Shown piece after piece: positions 10,868-22,209 of a DNA stretch of 64,000 nucleotides. Numbering within the stretch: position 1 is the stretch's first letter; every line of letters starts with the position of its first letter. Position numbers and translations under genes: made by a program. Below the pieces are notes generated by a model, which was not told the origin of the DNA, did no database searches, and saw only the letters and a list, made by a program, of their open reading frames with translations. This DNA is from Phaffia rhodozyma (taxonomy: Eukaryota > Basidiomycota > Tremellomycetes > Cystofilobasidiales > Mrakiaceae), in NCBI GenBank assembly GCA_014706385.1, contig JACGZH010000001.1, positions 1,054,001-1,118,000 on the forward strand, read 5' to 3'.

Positions 10868-12613
10868 CTATTCAGCAGTATCGAAAGACCAAGAGAACGT
10901 TCCGGACGTTCCATAAACCCGACCGATATCGAGGCTTCCAGTGAGGTATTTGAACACAGCTGGCGTGACATCAATCTGATGTGCCATCAAGTATGAAAGA
11001 AAATTGATCAGATGAGCAAGTGAGCGATTGATCCAGGACGGTCAAGTGAAATTCTTAGAGGAAAGGGAAAAGGTAATGACGAACATCATCTACAGCGCAT
11101 CCTTCACATCGGTCAACGATGAGGACTTTTGCGGATTTCCCGCTATATGTCAACGTGGCGGTTAGTGGAATATCTATATAGCACATCGGTCAAAGCAATG
11201 GTCAGATATAACGGCGCTTATTCTTCTTGAGGAAAAAAAGAAGACATAGGATAGCGAAGGGTGGATAAGCAAAGGAGGACTCACGGCACATCGAACTAGA
11301 TACACAGTTAAGCAGACCATCTCCACCAATCATCACACTGCCATAAGCGGACGCGACCTTGACATTGGATGACAAGTCAAGCCTCCCAGGAGAGAACGGG
11401 CCGCAGATCGGGTTTCGATTCGTGTTGGATGAGGCCCCAGGCCTGATGGAGTTCAGATTGAGAAAGAATAGACAAGAGGGGACTTTTAGTTGATATGTTG
11501 AGGAACACATGGATGAAGAGTAAGAACGACAAACCAGGCGTCGTAGAGGAGTGAGGAAACCGCAGCGGTAAACGTAGTATCATCATAGACAGATCCACAA
11601 GATGTCTGACCTTGCTCACTAAGAAAGCAAAGGAGAGAGGTTGGCGGTTAGTTGCAGCATCTAGATCATAGAATACCAAAAAAAAGCTCAAGAGAAAACA
11701 AACTAGTATGTGAGATCTCCAGCTGTTCGCTTATTCGTGAACAAGGTGTTCCCAGAATTATTGAGCGCGTATGAAAGTGACTGTGCGTATGGATCTGTGA
11801 AACAAATAAGAGACCAGGCCCAGTGTCGACACAAATTATTGGCATCGGCATATATGGGCATAAGCAGAGAGCGGGCAAGAACGCAGAGTGAAGAATATGC
11901 GAGAGATACGAACCAGCTTTGGAAGTTACAGTAGCTGAAGGGCTGCTTCCTGACTGAGTAACAGTGGGCCATACAGCGATGACAGACGCGACGTCAGTCG
12001 CAATGTATACCGAGCTTGTGGAAGTCGTGGTTTTCGTCGCGCTAGACACGGAGGTAGAGGTAGAGGTAGTTCGGGAAGTGGAAGACGATGATGACGTGAT
12101 GAAGCTTGAGGTAGAGGTTGGGGTTGCGGTTGCAGATGATGAACTGGATTTTGAAGTAGAAGTTGAGACAGGTGTGGGCGAAGAAGAAGAAGACGAGGAA
12201 GGAGTAGAAGTAGAAGTAGTGGTAGCAGCGGCAGACGAAGACTTGACGGTGGAAGTAAAGCTAGAGGACGAGGACGTCGATGAAGAAGAAGAACTGGGTT
12301 TGATAGAGGTTGAGGCCGGGGAAGAGGAAGAGGAAGAGGACGAGGAAAGCGTAGACGTAGACCTGGAGACCGAAGAAGAGGACGAAGAAGATGTGTTGCA
12401 GATAGCCCTTTTGCGGACCCTTCTAACTGGACCTGCAGTGTTGAAACTATCTCTATCGGGAACAACATGAGCGTCCCGCGCTCGGATGTTGCTGGTCAGC
12501 TCTCGAATATTTGCGCCTTGGTGTGGCCGACCGGTTCGTGGGTGAAGGGAGAATGCAGAGGCAAAAGTAACGGCCATGAGGAGGCTGAGAACCAAGGAAA
12601 GAGGGGTGCGCAT
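10868..12613 (-). CDS. Secreted Ser/Thr-rich protein with C-terminal RlpA/barwin-like double-psi beta-barrel
   Basis: Six exons encode about 400 residues. MRTPLSLVLSLLMAVTFASA is a classic signal peptide (first 20 residues). A dibasic segment (VRRVRKRA) could be a Kex2 site. A Ser/Thr-rich tract of about 140 residues follows, probably O-glycosylated. The C-terminal ~180 residues read GDLTYYEQGQTSCGSVYDDT, AAVSSLLYDAWPGAS, NPICGPF, LTATLTYSGKSAKVLIVDRC|EGCAVDDIDV, VFKYLTGSLDIGRVYG and TFSWSF. The conserved VxDRCxGC block and flanking cysteines are typical of the DPBB fold shared by expansins, barwins and fungal RlpA-like proteins. Such proteins are secreted and tied to cell-wall polysaccharide; a catalytic role is not established for this type. 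ATG 12613 is chosen because it starts the signal peptide. Confidence 0.87.
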
Positions 12614-12991
12614 CTTGAGAAACGAGAGAGAAAAAAAACCGTGAGATGGTAAAAGGAGAATGAGAGCGACAAGAAAACCAAATGAGAGTGAGGTAGTTAT
12701 AGAAACGGAAGAAGAAAGAAGCCAGAGCAGACAAGAATGAAACGAAAACGAGAAGAACAACGAAAAAGAAACCAAAAGAGGCAGGTAAATTCCAAAGATG
12801 AATGTTTGAGACAGCTCCGAAGCCTGACGTTAGACTGGCGTTTAGACCGGGCCGAAACATCGCCGGATCTAGCCGACTGGAATTACGCCGTGGTTTGCTG
12901 CGTAACCACGGCGAGGTGTGTAACCCCCAGCGATTCTTAGATGCTCCCAGAGAGCATGTACCAGAGCACACATCGCAACCAATCATCCAAT
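12614..12991. other. Divergent promoter region, DPBB protein / triple RidA protein
   Basis: Presumed shared promoter of 378 bases. The half next to the DPBB gene is A/G-rich on the plus strand. A GC-rich part at 12830-12930 holds a perfect 10-bp inverted repeat, listed separately. No gene seen. Confidence 0.5.
12886..12913. promoter_or_regulatory. Perfect 10-bp inverted repeat with 8-nt spacer in a divergent promoter
   Basis: Arms CGCCGTGGTT (12886-12895) and AACCACGGCG (12904-12913) are exact reverse complements separated by TGCTGCGT. It lies about 80 bases before the RidA ATG and 270 bases from the DPBB ATG. It could be a dimeric transcription-factor site or a hairpin; which one cannot be told from the sequence. 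Confidence 0.45.
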
Positions 12992-15481
12992 ATGCCAAAC
13001 AAGATATCGTTCTCAGTAAGGATTCCAGTTCTATGTTTAAACCCACAGTCTGCTCGTGTCTCGCTCAACGTGCGTCTTTATTTCCTGGTTTGGAAGACTT
13101 CGTATGCTGGTCAGGCGCCTTCCTTCCTCAGCTCGGCTATCGCCGCATCTGGTCTGGTGTTCGTCTCTGGTAGCTGTGGGGTCGAACAAGGGGTGTTTGT
13201 CCAGGGTGACGTAAAGGATAGAGCAACCGTGGCGTTGAAGAGGATACAGAGTCTGCTTCAGGCAAGAGGCCTAGGAATGGAAGATGGTTCGTACTCTGTA
13301 TATCGTCTTTGACGCCGTCCATTACATCTTCGATCTCATTCTTGTGTTTTCTTCTCGCTCCGCTGACACATCGATAAACCTTCAGTGGTTTCCTCGACCG
13401 TCTATCTCTCAAAATACGTACAGGATTACGATTCTCTGAATGAAGCAGTCAGTGACAAAGTTGTTTATGTTTCTCATGTTTATCCCTCCAAGCTCATTCG
13501 TTATCCTCTGTCATTAGTATCTCCAAGCATTTCCCCAAGATATCAAGCCTACTAGGACTTGCGTAGGGGCCTCTGCCCTTCCTAGTGGAACAGATGTCGA
13601 GATTACCTGGTATGAACTCCATAATTTCGCATCAGTGCTTGAGTCTCGAATGACTCACTCGGAACTTTTCTTCTTGCACTGTGTCTCTATGATGTAGCAT
13701 CGCTGTTGAGAAGTCTCACGGGCCGATTCAAAAGATCACCGTGCGCCCAGTTACTCTACTTATCGCTATAACAGCGCCCTGTGCAATTTGTACAGGCCAA
13801 GTCGACTCATACCTCAGATATCAATGTTCAACTCCCCGTTGGTTTCTAAACAAAAATAGAGTCCCGAACTTCCGGACACACTTCCATTCCTATCTCCGGC
13901 TTTAAGCATCCAAGATCTCGTGTTTGTTTCTGGTCAATGTGCCGAGGATGGAGGATCCTCTGCCCATACTGTAAACGATCGGACGAAGTCGGCCTTAGGG
14001 AACGTCAGAGTGTTACTAAAGCAAGCCGGTCTAGGATTGGAGGACGTAATAAGCTCGACGGTATATCTAACAAAATACAAGGAAGATTTCGTAAGTGTGG
14101 TTTCTATCAACTATCAATATGATTCCTTACTGCCTGCTTGATGTTGAGCTCTTCTTAACTCAAACTCTTTACAACTCGGAAATCAACACAGAACATGATG
14201 AATCAAGCGTACATTCAAGCATTCACCACTGGATCTCCCTTCCCTACTCGGACTTGCATCGGGCTCGAGCGACTTCCTGGCGGAACAGACGTCGAGATTA
14301 CCTGGTACGTCGATACATATCTTGAAATGGACCTAGCATCAAATGATCAAGCTTAATATGAAGATCGAGATATAAGCTCATAGTTTCTCTTTCTATTCCA
14401 TTCTACTAACAAATCGATCCGTAGCATCGCAGCGAAGCGGAATGATGGTTCTGGACAGCGCGTTAGGGTTCCCATCAACGTACATCGATGTCTCCTGTCA
14501 TCAAGAAGAAAACGAATCAAACAAGAACTGATATTTATGATTTACCCTTATAATTAAATGAGTGTTGAAGGTCCCCTCTCTAGGCGCAGTCCCTCCGTTC
14601 CTTTCGTCCAACATTTTGGCTCCTAAAGCGAAACTCTACTACCTATCGGGAACAACTGGCGTAGGTACAGATGGTACTGTGTCTGATCGAAGTAAGTCAC
14701 CCTTACCTCATTCACGTTACAATCCCGAGCGATCGACATCTAATCCTGTTCGACATGTTGATAGCCAGAGCCGCTCTGGAGAACATCAAGACTAGACTCG
14801 TTGAAGTAGGACTTGGTCTTTCTGATGGTGAGCTCCATTCTCTCTCTCCTGATGCGTCAAGAGACTTGGAGGGGTTCTCATCTCTGTCGAATGCGCTGAC
14901 GTGCTTTACATGGGAGTGATTTCATCAGTGGTGTCATCCACAATCTACCTGAGTAACTATGTGGAAGATTTCGGTGCCATGAATAAAGCTGTCAGTTCCG
15001 TAGTCGATCTTATATTCCTTCTTCCGTAGCTAAAAAAAAAAAACATACGTCTTCCACTCACTGATCATCTACCTGTGATGGTATCTCCGGAAATCTCATG
15101 TCATACTAATTTAGTACACCCCGTTTTTTCCAACGGATCCACCTTCGAGAACATGCATCGGTGTAAGTGCCAATTCTCACTCACTCTGAACGCCTGTTCT
15201 CTTTCTTAATTCCGGCTAGTCGAAATTCTGATCAAAAGCTGCTTTTCTTCACTTAGATCAAGGATCTGCCACAGGGAACGGATGTGGAGATTACATGTGT
15301 AGCCGCTCTTCGAGAGCCCCATGTTAGTGCAAGAACTCACTTTGTTCTTTCCTTTTGCTTTCTTGAACGGAGGCTTTTCTGTTTTTCCGTTTTTTCCCTC
15401 GACAATGGCTGATCATTTTCTTTGAGAACTCCATATTTATTGAGGTAGATGGGCAAGACAACCCAGTCAGCCAAGTTGTAG
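12992..15481 (+). CDS. Triple-RidA (YjgF/YER057c/UK114) fusion protein
   Basis: Fourteen exons, with phases summing correctly, encode about 395 residues made of three consecutive RidA domains: residues 1-137 (exons 12992-13740), about 138-265 (13860 to ~14467) and about 266-395 (14571-15481). Each repeat has the family core: LVFVSGSCG / LVFVSGQCA / LYYLSGTTG, then SSTVYLSKY / SSTVYLTKY / SSTIYLSNY, then TRTCVGASALPSGTDVEI / TRTCIGLERLPGGTDVEI / SRTCIGIKDLPQGTDVEI. The Arg and Glu of the canonical ligand pocket are present in all three. Single-domain RidA proteins hydrolyse reactive enamine/imine intermediates and form trimers with sites between subunits. A three-domain chain could fold as one pseudo-trimer; that is inference. 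Linkers are in frame with no stop or terminal codon, so these are not three adjacent genes. No convincing mitochondrial presequence. Confidence 0.9.
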
Positions 15482-15644
15482 ACTGAGCGTCGAGTGGAAG
15501 AGCAAAGCGTTTATCGCCGTTAGTTGTATGTTTTGCTATCGAATTTCTTAGAATCTATTCTTATCTGAGTGTTCCACCAGACCTGCGCAAGAGAGAAAGA
15601 CTGAACCAGAACACAAAAGAAAGAAAAGATGGCAGAGAAAAAGG

Positions 15645-18331
15645 TCATCTTTCATCCGACACTCCCCACCTGCCAACTTTCTCAACCGCTTCCTTTCCAC
15701 CCTGTTTGATCTCTTCATCTCCTAGCAACCCACCGACCATCTCCCAAGGATCTCTTCCACCACCCCACATCAATAACTCTCTCTTCATTCTTTCTCCGCC
15801 TTCCTTCAAGCCATCGATCCCCTGTCCACCTTGGGCAAACACCTGGTCCCACACTCTTCCTGCAATAGCTCTATCAAAAAGATAGGCGTAATACGAAGAT
15901 CCATATCCGTGCAGATGACCGAATTGGGCTTGTGGCGCCGTTCCAGGCACAGAAGGTATCAAATCGACCTTTTGAGTGACATCATGGTAAATCTTTGTTG
16001 AATCAACAGCAGACCTGTCAGAAGAAGGAGTGATTGAATGAAGTCGCTGGTCGAGAAGAGCCATGTGGATCTGAGTGGCAGTCTCAAGCGAGGGGAACTG
16101 GGTGCGTTGAGCCCGATGAGCTCGGACGAGCGAGGATGGTGGCGGAAGACCGGTACTATGGTGGGTGACAAGCGAGGGAAGAATGAGTGGAGAGGAAAAG
16201 AAGGATTCCATGAAGATTGAGGGGAATTCAGCCAAGTCGGTAGGTACCCGGGTACCAGAAACATTGTGAAGGGATGTCCGACCAATCATAGCTTAGGAGG
16301 AGGATCAAAGAAACGGTCCTCAGCTTTGGATTCACAACAGAAAAGAAGATGAGATGAACGACATACAATGCATGGCATGTCCCATCTCGTGGAATAATGT
16401 CTCAACCTCCTGCCATGCCAATAAGGTCAATCCACCCGAGGAATTCGATTCCTCACCGAAATCGCAATTTAGCACGACAACCGGCAGCTGAAACAATCCC
16501 TCTCTTCTCCGACTTGCTGCCGGCTGGACGTTCAGCCCACCTCTTGGATCAAAAGTCCAATCTGTCTGACCAGGCGGAAGATCTCCCTGGAGATCATCAT
16601 CATCCACCCGTCGGGAACAGCGAACGGTATAATGCGCGGCATTTCCAGTCTTGCCCTGTCGAGCAAACAAGTCACAGTAAATCGTTCCGATCACGGCGCC
16701 CGCTTCGTCTGCGTGATCGACGACATGTAGCTTCCGAACGCCAGGGTGCCAGACCTCGCCAGGCGCTATCGACGCTGGCTCTAGCCTAATCCCGTACAGG
16801 CTATCAAACAGTTTCGATAGACCAGCCATCAAAGTACCTACAGAGAAATAAGGCGATAGGGATTCCAATGCCGGAGCACGCTCTACTACCTGGCTCTGGT
16901 GCTGGTTGATATAGAACTCTCGGTCCCATGGCTGGAGAGACGGTGTGGTTGAGGATGCAAGATGCTTAGCTTTAAGAAGTTGAAGCTGGCGAAGCTCGGA
17001 AGTCATTCTTGCTCGATTTGCGCGGAGAAGGTTCTCTAAGAAACTCGTGACTTGGTCTATGAGCGACAACAAACGAGTGAGAGAGAACATAGTTCGTCAA
17101 GATCATATCTGAAGACATTGTAGAGGGAAAGAAAGAGAACAAACCTGGTCCTCCAGCCATCTTCATCTCTGCATCTACCTCTCCCCAGTTTGCCTTACCA
17201 ACCAAACCAGCGGTCTCCGCCCTGACTCTCAAGAGGTCCTCCAGCAGCTCTACTCTTTCTGGTTCACTCTTCACTCCTGCCATCCAAACCAACTTTCTCG
17301 CTTCCTCGTCTTCCGCCCGGGTTAATATCATTCCGGCCTCCCATGTTCCAGGTTGAATTTTGACTTTGCCACCTCCTCGACCAAACCGAGGTTTCACCCT
17401 TCTGACGAATGATTCACCCAGACCAGATCGGAGCATCTCTGCATTTGGCAGGATAGCAGGAGATGAGGGATTAGAGAGTGATGTCGTGAATTGCCGGCCA
17501 AGATTGATGAGTCGGTCACTCAGATTGACAAACTTTGCACGCGACGCAGGCTCAAGGTGGATCCCAGACTTATAGAAATCATGTAGAAACACTTGTGCAG
17601 TGCGCCGTTCTTCAGGAGTAAAAGAAGCGGCGATTGACGGCGTCTCCACAGCTTGTTTGAGTGCCTGTGCATACAAAAAGGAAGGAGGTATAAACGAAAC
17701 GTAAACGGAAAGAGATGGATATTTTGATCAACACCATTCGGTCATTCAGCCCGCACAATGAACTCTGAAGATAGTGAATATAAGCACTTACGCCATAGAG
17801 TTGCGTGTCGACATTCATTTCGTTCATCAGCCTACAAAGCCCACCATAGACCTCCTCAGCCGCATTTCTCCATTCTCCTTCGGGATGAACCGTCCAGATG
17901 ACCTCGCACATGTCGATGATCCCACATAATAGGTCGCTCAGCCGATCAAAATTCTTGACAACCAGACGGAGCTCACCAAGCCCTGCCTCAGGTGCTCGAT
18001 GAATCCGGTGGAGGAGCAAGACAGCTCTTTGGTGAACGTGTTGAGCGGCTTGATGGAGACCAGCAGGATTTTTGAGCAGGTGCTGATTGAAAATCCCAGT
18101 AGGTTCAAGAGTTGATGAAGACGTAGACTGAGAAGACGAAACCGGACGGTCAAAATGTTCCGCAAGGGTTGTAGGAGACCATGCGTGGTCCGTGTGTTTC
18201 GGAAGGGGGTTACCAGCGACTGTAGAGTTAGATGAACTTGTCCAAAGCGATCTCGATAGGATTGCCGAGCTACAAGATGGTCTGGGCGCGCGATGGAGGC
18301 GAGCAAGCGCTCTGGTTGCTCTGAGCAACAT
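15645..18331 (-). CDS. OCT1: Mitochondrial intermediate peptidase (M3A metallopeptidase)
   Basis: Matrix zinc oligopeptidase that removes an octapeptide from presequences after the main processing peptidase. Four main exons encode about 780-800 residues, the normal length. The N-terminus (MLLRATRALARLHRAPRPS) is a basic presequence. Family blocks include AEHFDRP, DLLCGIIDMCEVIW, MNEMNVDTQLY, FLHDFYKSGIHL, SDRLINLGRQF, FYINQHQS, LSPYFSVGTLMAGLSKLF, GEVWHPGVRKL, IGTIYCDLFARQGKTGNAAH and the zinc motif VETLFHEMGHAMH. The third-ligand region DLAEFPSIFMESF follows after an intron, and then GHLHGYGSSYYAYLFDRAIA, the M3 substrate-binding Tyr loop. The first ATG of the frame, at 18331, is taken as start. 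Confidence 0.95.
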
Positions 18332-18945
18332 ATCTTGGGTCAAGGTAAGATGGAACTTGGACCGGAAGGACAGACGACTTTCCTTCTCTTGGCTAGGTTG
18401 AACGATTTTGGGTGAGTAACCGCTGAGCCTCTTGGATCACATATGTATGCATCGCCGGAGGCCGCCTTCATGTGTTGGGTTGAAGCTAGCATGTATGTCT
18501 GAGCTCTCAAGCGTTGAAGATCACTTGGCATATGCGCTATATCATTCAGAGGGTCTATGAAGAGAATTTAGAAGAAGGACCGAACGTTTGAACACCTAAC
18601 GGTGCAGAGAAAGATGAGGCCGAGTGGAGGAGGGTATGAGTCCAAGACTTTGTCTCGTATACAGCTCTCGAGCGGAGCGTTTTCCTCTTCCAAGCCATTC
18701 GTTTCTCTTTCTAACACGCTCTCTTTGTTGCTATATTGACGATTGCTTTTGACGGACGCGCTCGATTGCAAGTCTTCTTCGAGTAGGACCGCTGTTCAGA
18801 AGAATATTCTGACCCACATCAGTTCGAGACAAACAGAATAATATAAAATATGCCTTTCTTTCTCTTGCACATAGCCTTCGTTCTACGCGCTCAGCTGGGT
18901 TCCCTAACAACTTGCTACTTTTATAATTTCAACAAGCCTTCCCAA
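18332..18945. other. Intergenic region upstream of OCT1
   Basis: Spacer of 614 bases between two minus-strand genes, holding the OCT1 promoter and the L12 3' UTR. The minus strand has short open stretches at 18340-18531 and 18568-18771 without recognisable similarity; the former might be OCT1 leader. I could not support a separate gene. Confidence 0.4.
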
Positions 18946-20207
18946 TTACTCAAGAGCAACAGTGCAGCCCAACTCCACCAACTTCTTCTGTAAAGCCTCA
19001 GCCTCCTCCTTGGACAAGTTCTCCTTGAGCACCTGAGGCACAGACTCGACAAACTTCTTAGCCTACGAGAGCAAAGTACCGATAGGTGATGTTTAGGGAG
19101 ATAATCCAGGATATGACAGGAGGTGTCGATGCAATGACAAAAAAAAGAGCAACACGTCAGTAAAATGTTAAAATTAGCACCAAGGCAATGTGTCCAATTC
19201 AATATGCCATTCGGAATTTCTCTCCTTCACAATTCTTCCATGTTCTTTCGGATATAAACTAGGGACAAGACGAACCTCCACCAAGTTCATGTTGGGCATC
19301 ACCGACTTGACCTCCCTGATAACCTTAGCCTTGGCTGCAGGGTCGAACTTCTCGAGCTTGACGTTGAACAGAGTCTTCTCCTTGGGCTTCTCCTACAAAA
19401 GTTACCGAGGTTTCAAATGCTTAGCATTCAGAAAACAGTTTGAAAACTCAGAGACAAGTGGAAACGAACTTCAGGCTCAGCCTCGGCGGCGGCGGCTCCT
19501 CCAGCAGCAGGGGCAGCGGCGGCGGCGGCGGGCATAGCAATCTCCGTGATGTTGAGCTTTGTCTGTTAGTATCAAGTCGAGGCGATCAACAGAATGGTTC
19601 AAAGTGATCAGTACTGTCGTTAGGTCCCTGCGTGCATAGACCACCTTGGTAGACTTCTGGCACGAACCTTGAGGGCAGAAACAAGATCGGCGGCCTCGAG
19701 AAGGGTTAGCGACGAGATGTTGTCGACAATGCTGTCAATCTTGGATGTCGAGGCTCGAGGAGCAGTGGTTGAAAGGGATCGAACGCTGCGAAACCCATGG
19801 ATTCATGATACAATAACAACAATAACATGAGTAAATATCGATCTTCAGCATTTTGGCTTAAACGAGCAGGTGCAGCCATTCAACCGATCACCGATCACGG
19901 CTGTAGAGGAAAACAAGCCGTCAGGGAATGCGTCCGAGGAGTATAAAAAGCTTACCATCGTGCAAGAGGCAAAGCAGGCTTTCGGCACACGGACGAACGA
20001 GCCAAGATTCGGAGAGGCTGGGTCTGCAGAGGATCATTGTCGTCGGTTTAGAAGGATACGAAGAAAAGAGGGAAAGAGAGAAAAAAAAGGAGCCGCAATA
20101 AGCAACAAGCTAGTCCCGGCGATTCTCTCCCACTGAAACAGCTGGTTTTCTTTTCAAAAGAGTAGCTGATACACTGGATAAAACAGGCGGCCACTCACGA
20201 AAGACAT
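18946..20207 (-). CDS. MNP1: Mitochondrial ribosomal protein bL12m (L7/L12)
   Basis: Stalk protein of the mitochondrial large ribosomal subunit that recruits translation GTPases. The spliced start is MSFPALPLARC|VRSLSTTAPRAS, a short basic presequence spread over three exons, with a 9-nt first coding exon whose ATG is at 20207. The N-terminal dimerisation part reads SKIDSIVDNISSLTLLEAAD LVSALK, then an Ala/Gly-rich hinge. The C-terminal domain reads EKTLFNVKLEKFDPAAKAKV, IREVKSVMPNMNLVE and AKKFVESVPQVLKENLSKEE, and ends LVELGCTVALE. All fit bacterial-type L7/L12 rather than the cytosolic acidic P1/P2 proteins, which end in a conserved acidic tail not seen here. About 175 residues. Divergent from the neighbouring unrecognised basic protein. 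Confidence 0.92.
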
Positions 20208-20392
20208 GTTGGCTTTGGATAGAACGATGACCGATGGAACGAAGCAGAGCTGGAAGGAGACGATGAGTGTTTGAGTGGTTGAGAGAGAAGGCAAAAACGA
20301 GGAGGGCTCAACTGACACTTAACTAGCTATTTAAGTCTAATATATTTCAAATATCCCTCTCTTCTCGTCGTCTCTTCCAACTCTTAATACTT

Positions 20393-20420
20393 ACGACAAC
20401 GACGACAACGACGACGAGGA
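20393..20420. repeat. Short CGA/CAA triplet repeat in a divergent promoter
   Basis: An imperfect run of ACGACA/ACGACG units between the L12 and 20494 genes, about 75 bases before the plus-strand ATG. It sits where a 5' UTR would be expected. Confidence 0.5.
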
Positions 20421-20493
20421 GCCCATCGATCGTATCTGTTGGCAGCTCTTATTCTAAACGGTTGTCCCTCCTCCTGTTACCCAGCACATAGCC

Positions 20494-21685
20494 ATGCTTA
20501 CTCCTATGAAATACCCTCATCCATCTCGAATGGTATTTGAGGCTCTTCGGCTTCGAGCAGAGGCTAGACCGACAGCCCAGGACCTCTATGAGACCATCCA
20601 CAAGCTCTACCCGATCAGTAAGAAACTGGTTGCGGCACGAGTCAGGAGGGAGAAGAAGCCCAGGAAGCTCCATGGAATCAGATTGCCGCCGATTATGAAT
20701 CCTGCTCCGTATGCGGGCCATCCTGTTCCTTCGAAGAAGTCAGTATCTTCTCTCTCTCTCTTTTTTTTCTCCATTGCATCCTCTCCGTGATTGTTCATGG
20801 ATTTCTAAACTTGGAACTCTGCTTTACGGGGAAAAATCTCTCCCTTTCGGTCGCTCTCTTCTGCTGTATAACGATCCCTTTTGTTCTTGTAGCTTCCTCA
20901 AAAACGATCTTCTCCCATACTTGGAGCGAGCGGGCGTGATCAAGAGTACCGTGATCAAGAACATCCTTGTTAAGAAGGGCGAGCGCGCTTCCGACGGCAA
21001 ATCCGAACACTACTGGAAATTCCACCCTAATGTGCCTGTTCCCGCCATACCATTCCCTACTGTTCCTCAGTTCATCAAACTGAAAACACTCAACATCAAG
21101 GGAAACTTGCTTCCTTCAAGAGGAGTAGATGAGGACGGTCTTCCTCAGAATATGCCTGAAGAATGGGACCGGCTCCGAACCACAAGGTTAGGCGAAACCC
21201 GTTCGGTCACTTTGGCCAAGACCATTCACAAGTGGGCTTCCAATCCTTTGCCCACCTCGGCCGGAAAGGTCAAACCAATGATTCCTGGGAAGTTTGGCCT
21301 GCCATCGATGGATAAGCGACCGGCTCTTCCCGAAAGGGCTCAGATCGCACTCGATCTCAAGAAGTACTCGAACCTTAACAGACGACGACAGCGATCGAGA
21401 GTGAACAGCACCATTCGATTCAGACGGTGGACTGAGGAGGCCGAGGCATTCTGGGAGCATAAAGGATCGGAGATCGTCGCCCTACGAAAGGAACTTGATC
21501 AGAGTAAAGACGCTTGGGAGGCTGGAAGAGATGCTAGGCGGGCAGGCGGACCGGTGGTGGGTGAGAACTTCAACGTCAAAGAAAAAGACTTCCTCGCAAC
21601 GTTGAAGGCAGAGAAAAAGGTTTTCAAGAAGGAGCGAGAGCTCTCTCGGTTGGAGGCTCGACAGGCTCGACAGGCGACTGCGTAA
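20494..21685 (+). CDS. Unrecognised basic protein, possibly mitochondrial ribosome-related
   Basis: Two exons (20494-20738 and 20893-21685, total 1038 nt, phase consistent) encode 345 residues. It is strongly basic throughout. The first exon has MVFEALRLRAEARPTAQDLY and a helical LYPISKKLVAARVRREKKPR; the second has FLKNDLLPYLERAGVIKSTV, then a Pro-rich linker, KYSNLNRRRQRSRVNSTIRF, and a C-terminal Lys/Glu/Arg-rich coiled-coil-like tail (about residues 285-340). No catalytic motif or transmembrane segment is visible. Basic composition and divergence from the mitochondrial L12 gene would suit a mitochondrial ribosomal or ribosome-associated protein, but I cannot assign a family and there is no clear presequence. 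Confidence 0.75.
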
Positions 21686-22209
21686 GAACCGAAGATGTTA
21701 AAGGCAATCGAGGAGACTCTTTCAAAGATAAAATGAGCTGCTTGTCTCTGTTCCCTCTTCCTTCTCATGGTTGCTTCTCTAGAAGTTGCTTCTGCTTCTC
21801 TTTTGGGTGTCAAATAATAAAGTTTGATCACATCAGACCGGATCGAACGGCAAAGGCTACGAGACATGAAGAAGAAGAAGGTATAATGTCTTTAGGTTTA
21901 TCTATCAAGGAAAATGTAAGAAGGAAAAAGGAGGAAAACAGACGGAAGAGCAATGGAAGACGGACAGTCAGTAAGTACGATAACTCGAAGAGGACAAACA
22001 GAAGATACAGAGAGAAGAGAAAAAAAAGAGGAACGTCATTAGAAGGGTTAATGAAACAAACGCTGGGGTTATTCTAGCACTAAGAGAGTTGGAAAAAGAG
22101 ATCATGTAGGAACAAGATGAGCGAAGAGAAGGAACAAATAAACGCGTGCAAGGAAGATGACTGGTATAGAGGGCAAACAAGCTATGGGAAGAAGCGGGCC
22201 TCAAGGTTC
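21686..22209. other. Convergent 3' spacer, 20494 gene / IQGAP
   Basis: Spacer of 524 bases, strongly purine-rich on the plus strand between 21860 and 22060. Presumably the two 3' UTRs; no gene seen. Confidence 0.5.

Noticed and set aside
11964..12470. Long plus-strand open frame rich in Glu, Val and Asp
   Set aside because: It is the antisense of the Ser/Thr-rich tract of the secreted DPBB protein; Ser codons read backwards give this composition. The minus strand has the signal peptide and the conserved domain.
16243..16256. Perfect 14-bp palindrome GGTACCCGGGTACC
   Set aside because: It lies inside the mitochondrial intermediate peptidase exon, encoding part of SGTRVPT near a conserved zinc-ligand region. 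Coding constraint explains it.
18340..18771. Two short minus-strand open frames between OCT1 and L12
   Set aside because: No recognisable similarity, no ATG with a supporting splice structure, and the position fits OCT1 leader or promoter.
20711..20892. Continuous open frame through the first intron of the 20494 gene
   Set aside because: The region is T/C-rich with a gtcagt donor and tgtag acceptor; removing it joins the basic exons in phase, so it is an intron by chance without stops in one frame.
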